Source: an uncultured Burkholderiales bacterium
GTDB lineage: Bacteria; Pseudomonadota; Gammaproteobacteria; Burkholderiales; Burkholderiaceae_E
Length of the DNA stretch: 51,368 nucleotides
Assembly: GCA_902826305.1 (NCBI GenBank)
Contig: CADEEH010000016.1
Coordinates: 1 to 51,368 of the forward strand
Reading direction: 5' to 3'
In this document: one piece after another, positions 6,803-16,567 of the stretch
Layout of the letters: each line of letters starts with the position of its first letter
Numbering within the stretch: the stretch's first letter is position 1
Notes under the pieces: model-generated
Seen by the model: only the letters and a program-made list of their open reading frames with translations
Told to the model about the DNA's origin: nothing
Databases searched by the model: none
Made by a program: the position numbers and the translations under genes

Positions 6803-9244
6803 TCACTGCAGCGTCACCTTCGGATACAGGCCGCCACCACGGACCTCGAAGCCGTCGGCGACCGACCGGGCCGACATCGGCGAACCGAACAGGTACCCCT
6901 GCCCGGTGGTGACGCCGACGGATTTCAGTCGCTCGAGCTGGTCGACCGTCTCGATGCCCTCGGCGACCAGGCTCAGGCCGAGCGAGGCGCCGATTGCCGC
7001 GATCGCATCGACGATCGCGGCGCTGTTCGGATCATGGGGCAGGTCGCGGACGAATGTCCGGTCGATCTTCAGGCCGTCGATCGACCAGTGCTTCAACGTG
7101 CCCAGCGACGAGAAGCCGGTACCGAAATCGTCGATCGCGATGCGCAGACCGAGATCGCGCAATTCACGCAGCAATGGTCCGTGGGCCGGCGATTGCAGTG
7201 CGGACTCGGTCATCTCGAGCACCAGCAGATCCGCCGACAGGCCGGTGTCGCGCAACACGACCAGCACGTCGCGCAGGAACGTGTGTCGCTGCAGTTGGCG
7301 GGTCGACACGTTGACGCCGATGCGCACGGCGCGGCCCCAGTGCTTCATCCAGCGGACCATCTCGGCGCAGGCGGTGCCGAGCACCCAGCGGCCGAGCGGC
7401 TCGATGACACCACACTCCTCGGCGATGTGCACGAAACTGTCCGGCAGCAGCAGGCCGGACTTGGGATGGCGCCAGCGCACCAGCGCTTCGAATCCGTCGA
7501 CCTCGCCGCTGGTGAGGTCGACGATCGGCTGGTAGTCGACCTCGAACTGCTGCTGGGCCAGCGCCCGCTTGAGTCCCTGCTCGGTGGCCATCCGCTGCGC
7601 GGCGCGGGTGCCCATGTCGGCGGCGTAGAACCCGTAGCGATTGCGGCCCGCGGACTTCGCGCTGTACATCGCGTTGTCGGCGGCCTGCAGCAGCGCCTGC
7701 TTGGTGTCGAAGTCGTCCGGATAGACGCTGATGCCGATGCTGGCCGACACGACCACCGACTCGCCGGCGACCTCGCAGGGTTCACCGATCGTCTGCAGCA
7801 GCTTGTCGGCCAGGTGCGCGGCGTCCTCCGGGCGGTCGACCATCGACGCGATGATGACGAACTCGTCGCCGCCCAGCCGGGCCGCGGTGTCGCTGCGCCG
7901 GATCGCGAGCCGGATCCGCTCGGCCAGGATCTTCAGCAGTTCGTCGCCGGCGCCGTGACCCAGCGTGTCGTTGATCGACTTGAAGTTGTCGAGGTCGACG
8001 AACAGGACCGCGAACGCGGCATTCTCGCGGCGGGCGATCTCGATCGTCTGCTCGAGGCGGTCGTCGAACAGCAGGCGGTTGGGCAGCGAGGTCAGCGGAT
8101 CGTGTTGCGCCAGGTGCCGCAGCTGGGCTTCGGCCTGCCGCACCGCGGTCAGGTCCGAGAACACGAACACGATGTGCGAGACCGTCGCCGACTCGTCCCG
8201 TACCGCACTGACCGTCAGCCAGACCGGGAACTGCCGGGTGTCCTTGCGGCTGATCATGATCTCGCCGTGCCACAGTCCGCTCGGGCCGCTGGCCAGATCG
8301 AGGAAGAAGGCCTCGGGCTGCGCCTGGGTGAACAGGAACGACTGCGGATGGCGCCCGATCGTGTCCTGCAGCGTGAACCCGGTCAGCGAGGTGAAGGCGG
8401 GATTGGCCGACACCACCCTGCGCTTCGAATCGAGGATCAGGATGCCTTCGGCGGTGGACTCGTAGACGACGGCGTTCTGTCGCAGCCGCTCCTCGCGTTG
8501 GCGCCGATCGGTGACGTCGCGATACAGCCCGACCAGACGGCCGGTCTCGCTGCGCCCCGTTCGGACCGATTTCGCATGCAGTTCGATCCAGCGCAGGTCG
8601 TCGTCCGCCTGCCAGCGATATTCGCCATTGATCGCGCGACCGCTGATCAGCGACGCCATCAACGCATCCTCGAGCCCCGGGCGGTCGTTCGGATGGATCG
8701 CCGCCAGGAAACGCTCGTAGCGTTCGTTCTCCGGCGTCGCACCGGCCGCGATGGCACGGGCTCGTGGCGGGGCTGCCGGCGACGGCGACTTGACCCATTC
8801 CCAGATCGCGAAGCGGCCCGCGTCCAGTGCCATCCGCATCCGCTCCTCGCTGCGCTCGACCGCCAGTTCGGCCTGGCGGCGCGTCAGCGACACCTTGATC
8901 GTCGCGTGCAGTTCGCGGTCCTCGAACGGCTTGACCAGGTAGCCGTAGGGTTCGGTGCGGCGCGCCCGTTCGATCGTCTCGTCGCTGGCGAACGCGGTCA
9001 GGAAGACGACCGGAATGCCGAACTGCTCGTGGATGCGGCCGGCGGCGTCGATGCCGTCCATCTCACCTTCGAGGCGGATGTCCATCAGCACCAGGTCCGG
9101 CTCGAGCGCGGCAGCCTTGCGCACCGCGTCCTCGCCGGACGCGGCCAGGCCCTCGACGCGATAACCCTCGCTCTCGAGCCGCGATTTCAGATCGAGTGCG
9201 ACGATGCGTTCGTCCTCGACGATCAGGATGCGGGTGTCGTTCAT
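6803..9244 (-). CDS. Response regulator with REC, PAS, GGDEF and EAL domains
   Basis: An 813-residue cytosolic protein. An N-terminal receiver (ILIVEDERIV, phospho-Asp in VLMDIRLEGEMDGID, Lys in GYLVKPFED) is followed by two PAS domains (about 140-250 and 265-370) and a diguanylate cyclase domain. The GGDEF at 458-462 is intact, with an inhibitory-site R-R-S-D five residues before it. The phosphodiesterase domain has an intact E586-A-L588 plus IDDFGTGFSS and LVAEGIET. Both c-di-GMP synthesis and degradation therefore look possible, with balance set by phosphorylation and PAS ligands. Its ATG overlaps the stop of the upstream HisKA_2 kinase, so the two form a cognate pair. It converges on the YeeE/YedE gene. 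Confidence 0.93.
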   Translation of the reverse strand: MNDTRILIVEDERIVALDLKSRLESEGYRVEGLAASGEDAVRKAAALEPDLVLMDIRLEGEMDGIDAAGRIHEQFGIPVVFLTAFASDETIERARRTEPYGYLVKPFEDRELHATIKVSLTRRQAELAVERSEERMRMALDAGRFAIWEWVKSPSPAAPPRARAIAAGATPENERYERFLAAIHPNDRPGLEDALMASLISGRAINGEYRWQADDDLRWIELHAKSVRTGRSETGRLVGLYRDVTDRRQREERLRQNAVVYESTAEGILILDSKRRVVSANPAFTSLTGFTLQDTIGRHPQSFLFTQAQPEAFFLDLASGPSGLWHGEIMISRKDTRQFPVWLTVSAVRDESATVSHIVFVFSDLTAVRQAEAQLRHLAQHDPLTSLPNRLLFDDRLEQTIEIARRENAAFAVLFVDLDNFKSINDTLGHGAGDELLKILAERIRLAIRRSDTAARLGGDEFVIIASMVDRPEDAAHLADKLLQTIGEPCEVAGESVVVSASIGISVYPDDFDTKQALLQAADNAMYSAKSAGRNRYGFYAADMGTRAAQRMATEQGLKRALAQQQFEVDYQPIVDLTSGEVDGFEALVRWRHPKSGLLLPDSFVHIAEECGVIEPLGRWVLGTACAEMVRWMKHWGRAVRIGVNVSTRQLQRHTFLRDVLVVLRDTGLSADLLVLEMTESALQSPAHGPLLRELRDLGLRIAIDDFGTGFSSLGTLKHWSIDGLKIDRTFVRDLPHDPNSAAIVDAIAAIGASLGLSLVAEGIETVDQLERLKSVGVTTGQGYLFGSPMSARSVADGFEVRGGGLYPKVTLQ

Positions 9245-10662
9245 GGATGCTCCACACTGGCGTCGAAGAGGATCTCGATCCGGGTGCCGGGCCCGGAACC
9301 GATCGCCATGCGCCCGCCGACCTGTTCGGTCAGCATGGAGATCAGCTGGAAACCGAGGGTCCTGCAGGTGCCGGGCCCGAAGTCGGGCGGCAGCCCGACC
9401 CCGTCGTCACCGACCGAGACGCGGACCCGGCTGCCGTCGACGGCCTCGAGTGTCACGTCGACCGCACCGGGCCGATCGCCCGGGAACGCATGCTTGAAGG
9501 CGTTGACGACCAGCTCGTTGACGATCAGCCCGCAGGGAATCGCCCGATCGACCCCGAGGTAGACCGGGGTCTGCATCCCGTGCGCGTGCAGGTCGCGCGC
9601 CAGGTCCGGCCGGCACAACGTCTGCCGCTGCAGGCGCGTCAGGCGATCGAGGTACTGGCCGAGGTGCAGTCGTGTGTATTCCTTGCGTTCGTAGAGGAGC
9701 TGGTGCGTCAGCGCCATCGCCTGCACGCGCCCCTGGGCATCGTCGAGCAGCCGGCGTGCGGTCTCGTCCCGGGTGTTCCGTGTCTGCAGGGCAAGCAGGC
9801 TGGAGACGACCTGCAGGTTGTTCTTGACCCGGTGGTGGATCTCGTCGAGCAGCGCGGTCTTCTCGCGCAGCGAAGTCTCGATGATCCGCTGGGCGTGTTT
9901 GCGTTCGGTGATGTCGATGATCGTCGCCAGCACCTGCACCCCCTCGGGGGTCTCGACCGGGTTGAGCCCGATCTCGATCCCGACCTCGGTGCCGTCCTTG
10001 CGCAGTCCGTACAGGTCACGGCCGATGCCCATCGGACGTGCCGCCGGCGTGCTGAAGAAGCCACCACGCAACGTCGGGTGAGCACCGCGGAAGCGGGATG
10101 GGACCAGCATCTCCATCGGCTGGCCGGTCAGCTCGTCGCGGGAGTAGCCGAACAGCGTCTCGGTCTGCCGATTGAGCAGCGTGATCGAGCCGGACTCGTT
10201 GACCATCAGCATCGCGCTGGGCGCATGTTCGACCAGCAGCCGGAAGCGTTCCTCGCCCCGGCGCAGCGCCTGTTCACTCAGCTTGCGCTCGGCGATGTCG
10301 ATGATGCTGGCCACGACCCGGCTGCCCTGGGGTGTCTCGATCGGCGTCAGTCCGATCTCGATCGGCACTTCGGTGCCATCGGACCGCAACCCGTACAGGT
10401 CGCGTCCGACACCCATCGAACGGGTCGACGGTTGGGCCAGGTACCGGCTGCGACGCACCCCATGTCCCTGGCGCAGCGGAGCGGGAACCAGGAACTCGAT
10501 CGGCCGGCCGAGCATCACCTCGCGCGGGTAACCGAACAGGCGTTCGGTCTGGCGGTTGACCAGCGTGATCAGGCCGGCCGCATCGACTAGGACCACCGCG
10601 GTCGGCGAGTGCTCGACGATCAGCCGGAAATAGCCGTCGCCGCGGGCGTCAGTGGCACCCAT
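9241..10662 (-). CDS. PAS-PAS sensor histidine kinase (HisKA_2 type)
   Basis: A 473-residue soluble kinase. Two similar PAS domains (about 8-125 and 135-255) share the sequence GIGRDLYGLR or GVGRDLYGLR and end in IIDIAERK or IIDITERK, which suggests internal duplication. The dimerisation/phospho-acceptor segment DEIHHRVKNNLQVVSSLLAL (first His about 276) is the HisKA_2 signature. A HATPase with NELVVNAFKHAFPG and VGDDGVGLP follows. No membrane span is seen, so the signal is intracellular. The stop overlaps the ATG of the REC-PAS-GGDEF-EAL gene, making that protein the obvious phosphorylation target and linking an unknown PAS input to c-di-GMP. Confidence 0.92.
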   Translation of the reverse strand: MGATDARGDGYFRLIVEHSPTAVVLVDAAGLITLVNRQTERLFGYPREVMLGRPIEFLVPAPLRQGHGVRRSRYLAQPSTRSMGVGRDLYGLRSDGTEVPIEIGLTPIETPQGSRVVASIIDIAERKLSEQALRRGEERFRLLVEHAPSAMLMVNESGSITLLNRQTETLFGYSRDELTGQPMEMLVPSRFRGAHPTLRGGFFSTPAARPMGIGRDLYGLRKDGTEVGIEIGLNPVETPEGVQVLATIIDITERKHAQRIIETSLREKTALLDEIHHRVKNNLQVVSSLLALQTRNTRDETARRLLDDAQGRVQAMALTHQLLYERKEYTRLHLGQYLDRLTRLQRQTLCRPDLARDLHAHGMQTPVYLGVDRAIPCGLIVNELVVNAFKHAFPGDRPGAVDVTLEAVDGSRVRVSVGDDGVGLPPDFGPGTCRTLGFQLISMLTEQVGGRMAIGSGPGTRIEILFDASVEHP

Positions 10663-10862
10663 CCCGGCATCCCGTGCATGCAGTCCGGATCGACTGCCGG
10701 TGCCCGACCGGTGGCGCCGAGCCTGGGACCGCCGTGTCGAGGCGGTTCTCGAGGCACGGGAAGTTCGTCCGCACGAACCGGTTGCACGAGGGATGTTCCG
10801 GCGGATGCTGCTCCGGGGCCACGCCGACCATCTTCCGCGCGACCCGGCGCGGGGTCAATGAT

Positions 10863-10896
10863 GTCCCGTCGCGCGCCCGGTGTCAGGCGCCGGGAC
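10863..10896 (-). terminator. Candidate terminator of the Calvin-cycle operon
   Basis: An inverted repeat spans the cbbY stop codon. GTCCCG (10863-10868) pairs with CGGGAC (10891-10896), and the inner GCGCC (10873-10877) pairs with GGCGC (10886-10890). There is a four-base bulge on one side and an eight-base loop. No T-tract follows in either direction, so the assignment rests on position and stem strength. Confidence 0.45.
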
Positions 10897-11695
10897 GGAT
10901 CTCCCGGTTGCGCGCCGGCAGCGCGACCTCCCGCGGCGGGCGGCTGTCGGCGAACCACTCGCGCAGCCTGGCCAGCGTGATGCGGTCGCCCGCGCCTTTG
11001 TTCTTGTCGGTGTCCAGGTCGCCAACGACCCGGATCGAGCCGGTGAAGTCCGCGCCGCGGAAATACTCGCTTTCCGTGATCAGGCAACGCAGTCCGGCGG
11101 CCGAGGCCGCAGCCAGCCCGTTCGGTGAGTCCTCGATCGCCAGGCAGTCGTCGGCCTGCAGGTCGAGTCGGTCCAGCGTCAGGTGGAACACCGACGGGTC
11201 CGGCTTCTTCGCGTCGACATCCTCGCCGCATACCAGCGCCTCGAACAGCGTCGGCCAGCGCTCACCGAGCGTGGCGTCGAGCAGCGCATGCACGTTCGCA
11301 CGGCTGGTGGTGGTCGCGATCGCCTGGCGGACGCCGGCACGAGCCGCTTCCTCGATCAGCGCCTGCACCCCGGGACGCAGCCCGACCCGTCCCTCGTTGA
11401 CCCGCATCCCGTACAGCCGGTTCTTGATCCGATGGGTATCACGCAACACGTCCTCGAAGTCCGGATGTGTCAACGACTGCGGATCGAAGCGCTTGGCGTA
11501 CGAACGCATCCGGTCGACGCCACCGGTGACCGCGAGCAGCTCGCCGTACATCGCGTCATCCCACTGCCAGTTCAGCCCGGTGCGACGGAACGCCTCGTTG
11601 AACGCCGGCAGGTGGCCGTCGCGTTCCGACTCGGCGAGGGTGCCGTCGACATCCCAGATCAGCGCGCGCAGCGTGGCCATCGGTGCCAGGGTCAT
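10883..11695 (-). CDS. cbbY: CbbY-type HAD phosphatase (xylulose-1,5-bisphosphate phosphatase)
   Basis: A 270-residue HAD-family phosphatase. The nucleophile motif DVDGTLAESERDGH is the CbbY signature. A cap region follows, then TTTSRANV (motif II Thr/Ser region), the KKPDPSVF motif III Lys, and AIEDSPNGLAAA (motif IV). CbbY proteins of red-type RuBisCO organisms degrade xylulose-1,5-bisphosphate, a misfire product that inhibits RuBisCO, so the gene complements cbbX in the same operon. It is the last gene of the cbb operon, 43 bases after tkt. A GGAG lies 9 bases before the ATG at 11695; the ATG at 11680 is a possible alternative. Confidence 0.92.
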   Translation of the reverse strand: MTLAPMATLRALIWDVDGTLAESERDGHLPAFNEAFRRTGLNWQWDDAMYGELLAVTGGVDRMRSYAKRFDPQSLTHPDFEDVLRDTHRIKNRLYGMRVNEGRVGLRPGVQALIEEAARAGVRQAIATTTSRANVHALLDATLGERWPTLFEALVCGEDVDAKKPDPSVFHLTLDRLDLQADDCLAIEDSPNGLAAASAAGLRCLITESEYFRGADFTGSIRVVGDLDTDKNKGAGDRITLARLREWFADSRPPREVALPARNREIRPGA

Positions 11696-11738
11696 CGTCG
11701 GATACTCCGGTCGGGATCGCGTCGATCGTTCGGGCGCG

Positions 11739-13778
11739 TCAGCCGACGACGCGGCCCACCGCCTCGGCCACCGCCGCCGGCGTGATCCCGAAGTGCTGGT
11801 ACAACGCGGGAGCCGGCGCGGACTCGCCGAAGGTGTCGATGCCGATCACCTCGCCGTCGCGGCCGACGTATTTGCACCAGAAGTCGGTCACGCCGGCCTC
11901 GACCGCAACCACCGGCAGTTCTCGCGGCAGCACCGCATCGCGGTACTCGCGATCCTGGCGGTCGAACACCGTCGTCGACGGCATCGACACGACCCGCACC
12001 GGGCGGCCCGTGGCGGCCAGCGAGTCGGCGGCCTGCAACGCGATCGTCACTTCCGAGCCGGTCGCGACCAGCACCGCGCGGGCATCGGGTGCGTCGCGCA
12101 GCACGTAGCCGCCGCGTGCCATCGCTGCCTGGGTCGTTGCGTCGCGGGTGATCGCCGGCAGGTTCTGCCGCGACAGCACCAGCGCGCTCGGGCCGTCCCG
12201 GCGGCTGACTGCGGACAGCCACGCGGTCGCGGTCTCGGCGGTATCACACGGCCGCCAGACGTCCAGGTTCGGGATGATGCGAAGCGAGGTCACGTGTTCG
12301 ACCGGCTGGTGCGTGGGGCCGTCCTCGCCCAGCCCGATCGAGTCGTGTGTGAACACGTGCACGACCCGCTGCTTCATCAGCGCCGCCATCCGGATCGCGT
12401 TGCGGGAATAGTCGGAGAAGGTCAGGAACGTGCCGCCGAACGGCAGCAGCCCGCCGTGCAGCGCCATGCCGTTCATCACCGCGGCCATCCCGAACTCGCG
12501 CACGCCGTAGTTGATGTGGCGGCCCGCCTCGCCGCGGGCGAGTGAATCGGCCCGCACCGGCACCGCGTCCTTCCAGTCGGTCAGGTTCGATCCGGTCAGG
12601 TCGGCCGAGCCGCCGATCATCTCCGGCAGTTCGCGCACGAGTTCGGTCAGCACGATCTGGCTCGCCTTGCGCGTGGCCACGGTGCCGGCCTCGGCACTGA
12701 CGCGGGCGAGCACCGAGGCCGCGCGCGCGGCCCAGTCGGCGGGCAGGTTTCCCGCCATGCGCCGCTCGAATTCGGCGGCGAGTTCGGGATACTTCTCGCG
12801 ATACTGGTTGAACGTCGCGCGCCACTGGCTCTCGACGCCGCGGCCGGTCTCGCGCGCATTCCACGCCGCGTAGACCGACTCGTCGATCTCGAACGGGCCG
12901 GCGCTCCAGCCGAGCTGCGCGCGGGTCGCGCCGATCTCGGCCTCGCCGAGCGGTTCGCCGTGGGCCTTCGCGGTGCCGGCTCTTGTCGGCGCACCCTTGC
13001 CGATCGTCGTCCGGCACACCAGCAGGCTCGGCCTGTCCGAGGACTTCGCGAGCCGGATCGCCGCGTCGACCGCATCGATGTCGTGGCCGTCGATGCCCGC
13101 GATGACGTTCCAGCCGTAGGCCTCGAAGCGCCGCGTGGTGTCGTCGCGGAACCAGTGCTCGACCTTGCCGTCGATCGAGATGCCGTTGTCGTCGTAGAGC
13201 ACGATCAGGCGCGACAGGCCGAGTGTGCCGGCCAGCGAGCAGGCTTCGTGGCTGATGCCCTCCATCAGGCAGCCGTCACCGACGAAACAGAACGTGTGAT
13301 GGTCCACCAGCGACAGGCCGGGCCGGTTGAAGCGGGCGGCCATCAGCCGTTCGGCCAGCGCCATGCCGACCGCGTTGGCGATGCCCTGGCCAAGGGGCCC
13401 GGTGGTCGTCTCCACACCGGGGGTCAGACCGACCTCGGGATGGCCCGGCGTGCGGCTGTGCAGCTGGCGAAAGCGCTTGAGCTCCTCGATCGGCAGGTCG
13501 TAGCCGGTCAGGTGCAGCAACGCGTACAACAACATCGACGCATGGCCGTTGGACAACACGAACCGGTCGCGGTCGGACCAGCCCGGGTTCGCCGGGTTGT
13601 GCCGCAGGTGGCGCGACCAGAGCGCAACGGCCATGTCGGCCATGCCCATCGGCGCGCCGGGATGGCCGGAGTTGGCCTTCTGGACCGCGTCCATCGCCAG
13701 CGCGCGGATGGCATTGGCCATCCGGGAGGGTGGGCAGGTCGCCTGGCCTGGCTCGGCGGCGCTTGGTGTTGCGTTCAT
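11739..13778 (-). CDS. tkt: Transketolase
   Basis: A 679-residue thiamine-diphosphate enzyme of full length. It moves two-carbon ketol units in the regeneration phase of the Calvin cycle. Visible family motifs are [15 protein letters not shown] near residue 35, [15 protein letters not shown], the ThDP-binding [13 protein letters not shown] with DDNGISIDG, then HTRAG-equivalent KGAPTRAG, and [18 protein letters not shown] in the central domain. The C-terminal domain begins near [15 protein letters not shown]. It lies between cbbX (20 bases upstream) and cbbY on the same strand, so it is the cbbT copy serving CO2 fixation. A housekeeping copy may exist elsewhere. Confidence 0.96.
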   Translation of the reverse strand: MNATPSAAEPGQATCPPSRMANAIRALAMDAVQKANSGHPGAPMGMADMAVALWSRHLRHNPANPGWSDRDRFVLSNGHASMLLYALLHLTGYDLPIEELKRFRQLHSRTPGHPEVGLTPGVETTTGPLGQGIANAVGMALAERLMAARFNRPGLSLVDHHTFCFVGDGCLMEGISHEACSLAGTLGLSRLIVLYDDNGISIDGKVEHWFRDDTTRRFEAYGWNVIAGIDGHDIDAVDAAIRLAKSSDRPSLLVCRTTIGKGAPTRAGTAKAHGEPLGEAEIGATRAQLGWSAGPFEIDESVYAAWNARETGRGVESQWRATFNQYREKYPELAAEFERRMAGNLPADWAARAASVLARVSAEAGTVATRKASQIVLTELVRELPEMIGGSADLTGSNLTDWKDAVPVRADSLARGEAGRHINYGVREFGMAAVMNGMALHGGLLPFGGTFLTFSDYSRNAIRMAALMKQRVVHVFTHDSIGLGEDGPTHQPVEHVTSLRIIPNLDVWRPCDTAETATAWLSAVSRRDGPSALVLSRQNLPAITRDATTQAAMARGGYVLRDAPDARAVLVATGSEVTIALQAADSLAATGRPVRVVSMPSTTVFDRQDREYRDAVLPRELPVVAVEAGVTDFWCKYVGRDGEVIGIDTFGESAPAPALYQHFGITPAAVAEAVGRVVG

Positions 13779-13799
13779 CGCGGCGGATCTCCGTGGGGT

Positions 13800-14828
13800 T
13801 CAAGACCTGTGCGGCGCCGACAGCCCGTCACGGAACACGCGGCTGGCGCGGATGTCCGATTCGGCGAGTGTGGTCAGCGCCTGGGCATCGATCGGCGCGT
13901 CGCGGTCGGCGAACAGCCGGTTGGCCTGGCGAAGGCGCGCGCGGTCGAGTGCGTTGCGCACGCTGCGGGCGTTGGCGAAATGGGGTTGCTGGACGCGATG
14001 TGCGACGTATTCCCGGAACGCGGCCAGCGCGCCTTCGTCGAAGTGATAGTTCATCTGGCCGAGCATCAGGTCGGCGATCGACAGCAGCTCGTCGACCGAA
14101 TAGTCCGGGAACGACAGGTGGTGCGCGATCCGCGACGACATGCCGGGGTTGGACTGGAAGAACGTGTCCATCCGGTCCTGGTAGCCGGCGAGGATCACGA
14201 CCAGGTCGTCGCGCTGGTTCTCCATCACCTGCAGCAGGATCTCGATCGCCTCCTGGCCGTAGTCGCGCTCGTTCTCCGGGCGGTAGAGGTAATACGCCTC
14301 GTCGATGAAGAGCACGCCGCCCATCGCCTTCTTCAGCACTTCCTTGGTCTTCGGCGCGGTGTGGCCGATGTACTGGCCGACCAGATCGTCGCGGGTCACG
14401 GCGACCAGGTGTCCCTTGCGGACGTAGCCCAGCCGATGGAGGATCTGCGCCATCCGCAACGCCACCGTGGTCTTGCCGGTGCCCGGGTTGCCGGTGAAAC
14501 ACATGTGCAGGCTCGGCGTCTGCGCGGTCAGTCCGTGTGCGGTGCGCAGCCGGTCGATCACCAGCAGCGCGGCGATCTCGCGGATCCTCGTCTTGACCGG
14601 CACGAGCCCGACCAGTTCGCGATCAAGTTCGGCCAGCACCGGCTCGATCTGCGTCTGCGCGAGCACGTCGCCGACACTCGACGGTCGCGACTCGCCGGCC
14701 GGGGCGAGCGCGGGATCGGCGGGCGCGGCTTCGCCGCCGCTGGCAGCGGCCGGTCCACCGCGGCCGGGCTGTGGTTCGTTCGCTTGTCCGCCGCCGAATC
14801 CGGGCAGGTTGTACAGGTTGGTGCTCAT
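13800..14828 (-). CDS. cbbX: CbbX, red-type RuBisCO activase (AAA+)
   Basis: A 342-residue AAA+ ATPase. CbbX removes inhibitory sugar phosphates from red-type RuBisCO by pulling on the large-subunit C-terminus. Walker A is GNPGTGKTT, the pore-loop region is [11 protein letters not shown], and Walker B is [11 protein letters not shown]. The family start [13 protein letters not shown] appears only near residue 70. Before it is an unusual Gly/Pro/Ala-rich extension beginning [14 protein letters not shown]. The ATG at 14828 overlaps the rpe stop, supporting the long form, although a shorter start inside the extension cannot be excluded. The gene sits between rpe and tkt, consistent with the form IC large subunit in the same operon. 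Confidence 0.94.
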   Translation of the reverse strand: MSTNLYNLPGFGGGQANEPQPGRGGPAAASGGEAAPADPALAPAGESRPSSVGDVLAQTQIEPVLAELDRELVGLVPVKTRIREIAALLVIDRLRTAHGLTAQTPSLHMCFTGNPGTGKTTVALRMAQILHRLGYVRKGHLVAVTRDDLVGQYIGHTAPKTKEVLKKAMGGVLFIDEAYYLYRPENERDYGQEAIEILLQVMENQRDDLVVILAGYQDRMDTFFQSNPGMSSRIAHHLSFPDYSVDELLSIADLMLGQMNYHFDEGALAAFREYVAHRVQQPHFANARSVRNALDRARLRQANRLFADRDAPIDAQALTTLAESDIRASRVFRDGLSAPHRS

Positions 14829-15562
14829 GCCGCTTCCTTGCGCACGCCGCGTCCGGCGCCCGCCGCTCGCTCGCGCAGCGATGCGATCACGGACCGGTAG
14901 TCGCGCTGGCCGAAGACCGCCGAACCGGCGACAAACGTGTCGGCCCCGGCCGCGGCGACCTCGGCGATGTTGTCGACCTTGATGCCGCCATCGACCTCGA
15001 GCCGGATCGGCCGGCCGGTGCGTTCCTGGTAGGTGTCGAGCATCCTGCGCACCCGCACGAGCTTGTCCAGTGTCGCGGGGATGAACGCCTGGCCGCCGAA
15101 CCCCGGATTGACACTCATCAGCAGCACGACGTCGATCTTGTCCATCACGTAGTGCAGCGTCTCCAGCGGCGTCGCCGGATTGAAGACCAGGCCGGACTGG
15201 CAGCCGCTCTCGCGGATCAGCGACAACGAGCGGTCGACGTGGTCGCTGGCCTCCGGGTGGAACGTGATCACCGATGCACCGGCCTTCGCGAACAGGCCGA
15301 TCAGCGCATCGACCGGGCGCACCATCAGGTGCACGTCGATCGGGATCTTCGCCTCGCCGCGCACGCAGTAGGGCCGGATCGCCTCGCACACCGCCGGCCC
15401 GATCGTCAGGTTCGGCACGTAGTGGTTGTCCATCACGTCGAAGTGGATCCAGTCCGCGCCGGCGTCGATCACCGCGCGGACCTCCTCGCCCAGACGCGCG
15501 AAATCGGCCGACAGGATGCTCGGGGCGATCAGCGGCGGCAGGGTGGTGTGCGGTGTGGCCAT
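14825..15562 (-). CDS. rpe: Ribulose-phosphate 3-epimerase
   Basis: A 245-residue TIM-barrel enzyme that interconverts xylulose-5-phosphate and ribulose-5-phosphate for the Calvin cycle. Diagnostic segments are [15 protein letters not shown] at the N-terminus, [13 protein letters not shown] with metal-ligand residues, HLMVRPVD, the loop [14 protein letters not shown], and [10 protein letters not shown]. The C-terminus carries the phosphate-binding AGSAVFG. The length is slightly above average. It lies 16 bases after prk and overlaps the cbbX start by 4 bases, so it belongs to the cbb operon (cbbE). Confidence 0.96.
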   Translation of the reverse strand: MATPHTTLPPLIAPSILSADFARLGEEVRAVIDAGADWIHFDVMDNHYVPNLTIGPAVCEAIRPYCVRGEAKIPIDVHLMVRPVDALIGLFAKAGASVITFHPEASDHVDRSLSLIRESGCQSGLVFNPATPLETLHYVMDKIDVVLLMSVNPGFGGQAFIPATLDKLVRVRRMLDTYQERTGRPIRLEVDGGIKVDNIAEVAAAGADTFVAGSAVFGQRDYRSVIASLRERAAGAGRGVRKEAA

Positions 15563-15578
15563 CTCGTTCTCCGTGTCC

Positions 15579-16463
15579 TCAGAGTGCGCCCAGCTCGCGC
15601 TTGCGGCGTTCCATCATGCGCCAGATGAACGGCGTAAAGATCAATTGCATCGCCAGCTCCATCTTGCCGCCCGGCACGACGATCGTGTTCGCACGCGACA
15701 TCCACGAGTCGTTGATCATGTTCAGCAGGTAGGGGAAATCGATGCCCTTCGGATTGGCGAAGCGGATCACGCAGATGCTCTCGTCGGCCGACGGGATGTC
15801 ACGGGCGACGAAGGGGTTCGAGGTGTCGACCACCGGTACCCGCTGGAAGTTCACGTGGGTGTGGGTGAACTGCGGGCAGATGTAGTTCACGTAGTCCGGC
15901 ATCCGGCGCAGGATCGTGTCGGTGACCGCCTCGGCACTGTAGCCGCGGACGTTCTTGTCGCGATACAGCTTCTGGATCCACTCCAGGTTGATCACCGGCA
16001 CGACACCGATCAGCAGGTCCGGGAAGCGGGCGATGTCGAGCTCTTCGGTCACCACCGCGCCGTGCAGCCCTTCGTAGAACAGCAGGTCGGTGTCCTTCGG
16101 CAGGTCCTCCCAGGCGGTGAACGTGCCCGGTTCCTGCTTGTAGGGCGCGGCTTCCTGCGCGTCGTGCAGGTACTTGCGGCAGCGGCCGACACCGGACTCG
16201 CTGTAGCTGCGGAACAGCTGCTCGAGTTCCGAGAACAGGTTGGTGGTCGGGCCGAAGTGGCTGAAGTGTTTGTTGCCCGCTTTCTCCGCCTCAGCCTGCA
16301 TCGACCGCATCTCCTTGCGGTCGTAGCGGTGGAAGCTGTCGCCTTCGATGATCGCGGCCTTGATGCCCTCGCGGCGGAAGATGTTGGCGAAGGTTCGCGT
16401 CACCGACGAAGTGCCGGCGCCGGAGGAACCGGTGATGGCGATGATCGGATGGCGGTTGGACAT
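15579..16463 (-). CDS. prk: Phosphoribulokinase
   Basis: A 294-residue kinase of the short proteobacterial (octameric, NADH-activated) type. It phosphorylates ribulose-5-phosphate to RuBP, one of the two enzymes unique to the Calvin cycle. The P-loop is [10 protein letters not shown] near residue 12. Then come GDSFHRYDR with the catalytic region, HFGPTTNLF, and [10 protein letters not shown]. The C-terminal segment [18 protein letters not shown] is conserved in this family. The gene lies 16 bases before rpe and 104 bases after fbp; that spacer contains short direct repeats described in the findings. Confidence 0.97.
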   Translation of the reverse strand: MSNRHPIIAITGSSGAGTSSVTRTFANIFRREGIKAAIIEGDSFHRYDRKEMRSMQAEAEKAGNKHFSHFGPTTNLFSELEQLFRSYSESGVGRCRKYLHDAQEAAPYKQEPGTFTAWEDLPKDTDLLFYEGLHGAVVTEELDIARFPDLLIGVVPVINLEWIQKLYRDKNVRGYSAEAVTDTILRRMPDYVNYICPQFTHTHVNFQRVPVVDTSNPFVARDIPSADESICVIRFANPKGIDFPYLLNMINDSWMSRANTIVVPGGKMELAMQLIFTPFIWRMMERRKRELGAL

Positions 16464-16567
16464 GGTCGGACCTCAGGAACGTGGCGAAGGGACGGGGAGA
16501 CGGCAATCGGACAAGGAACGTGGCGTCGGGACGTCGGGACTCGGCAAAGCGGGGGCGACCGACCGGT

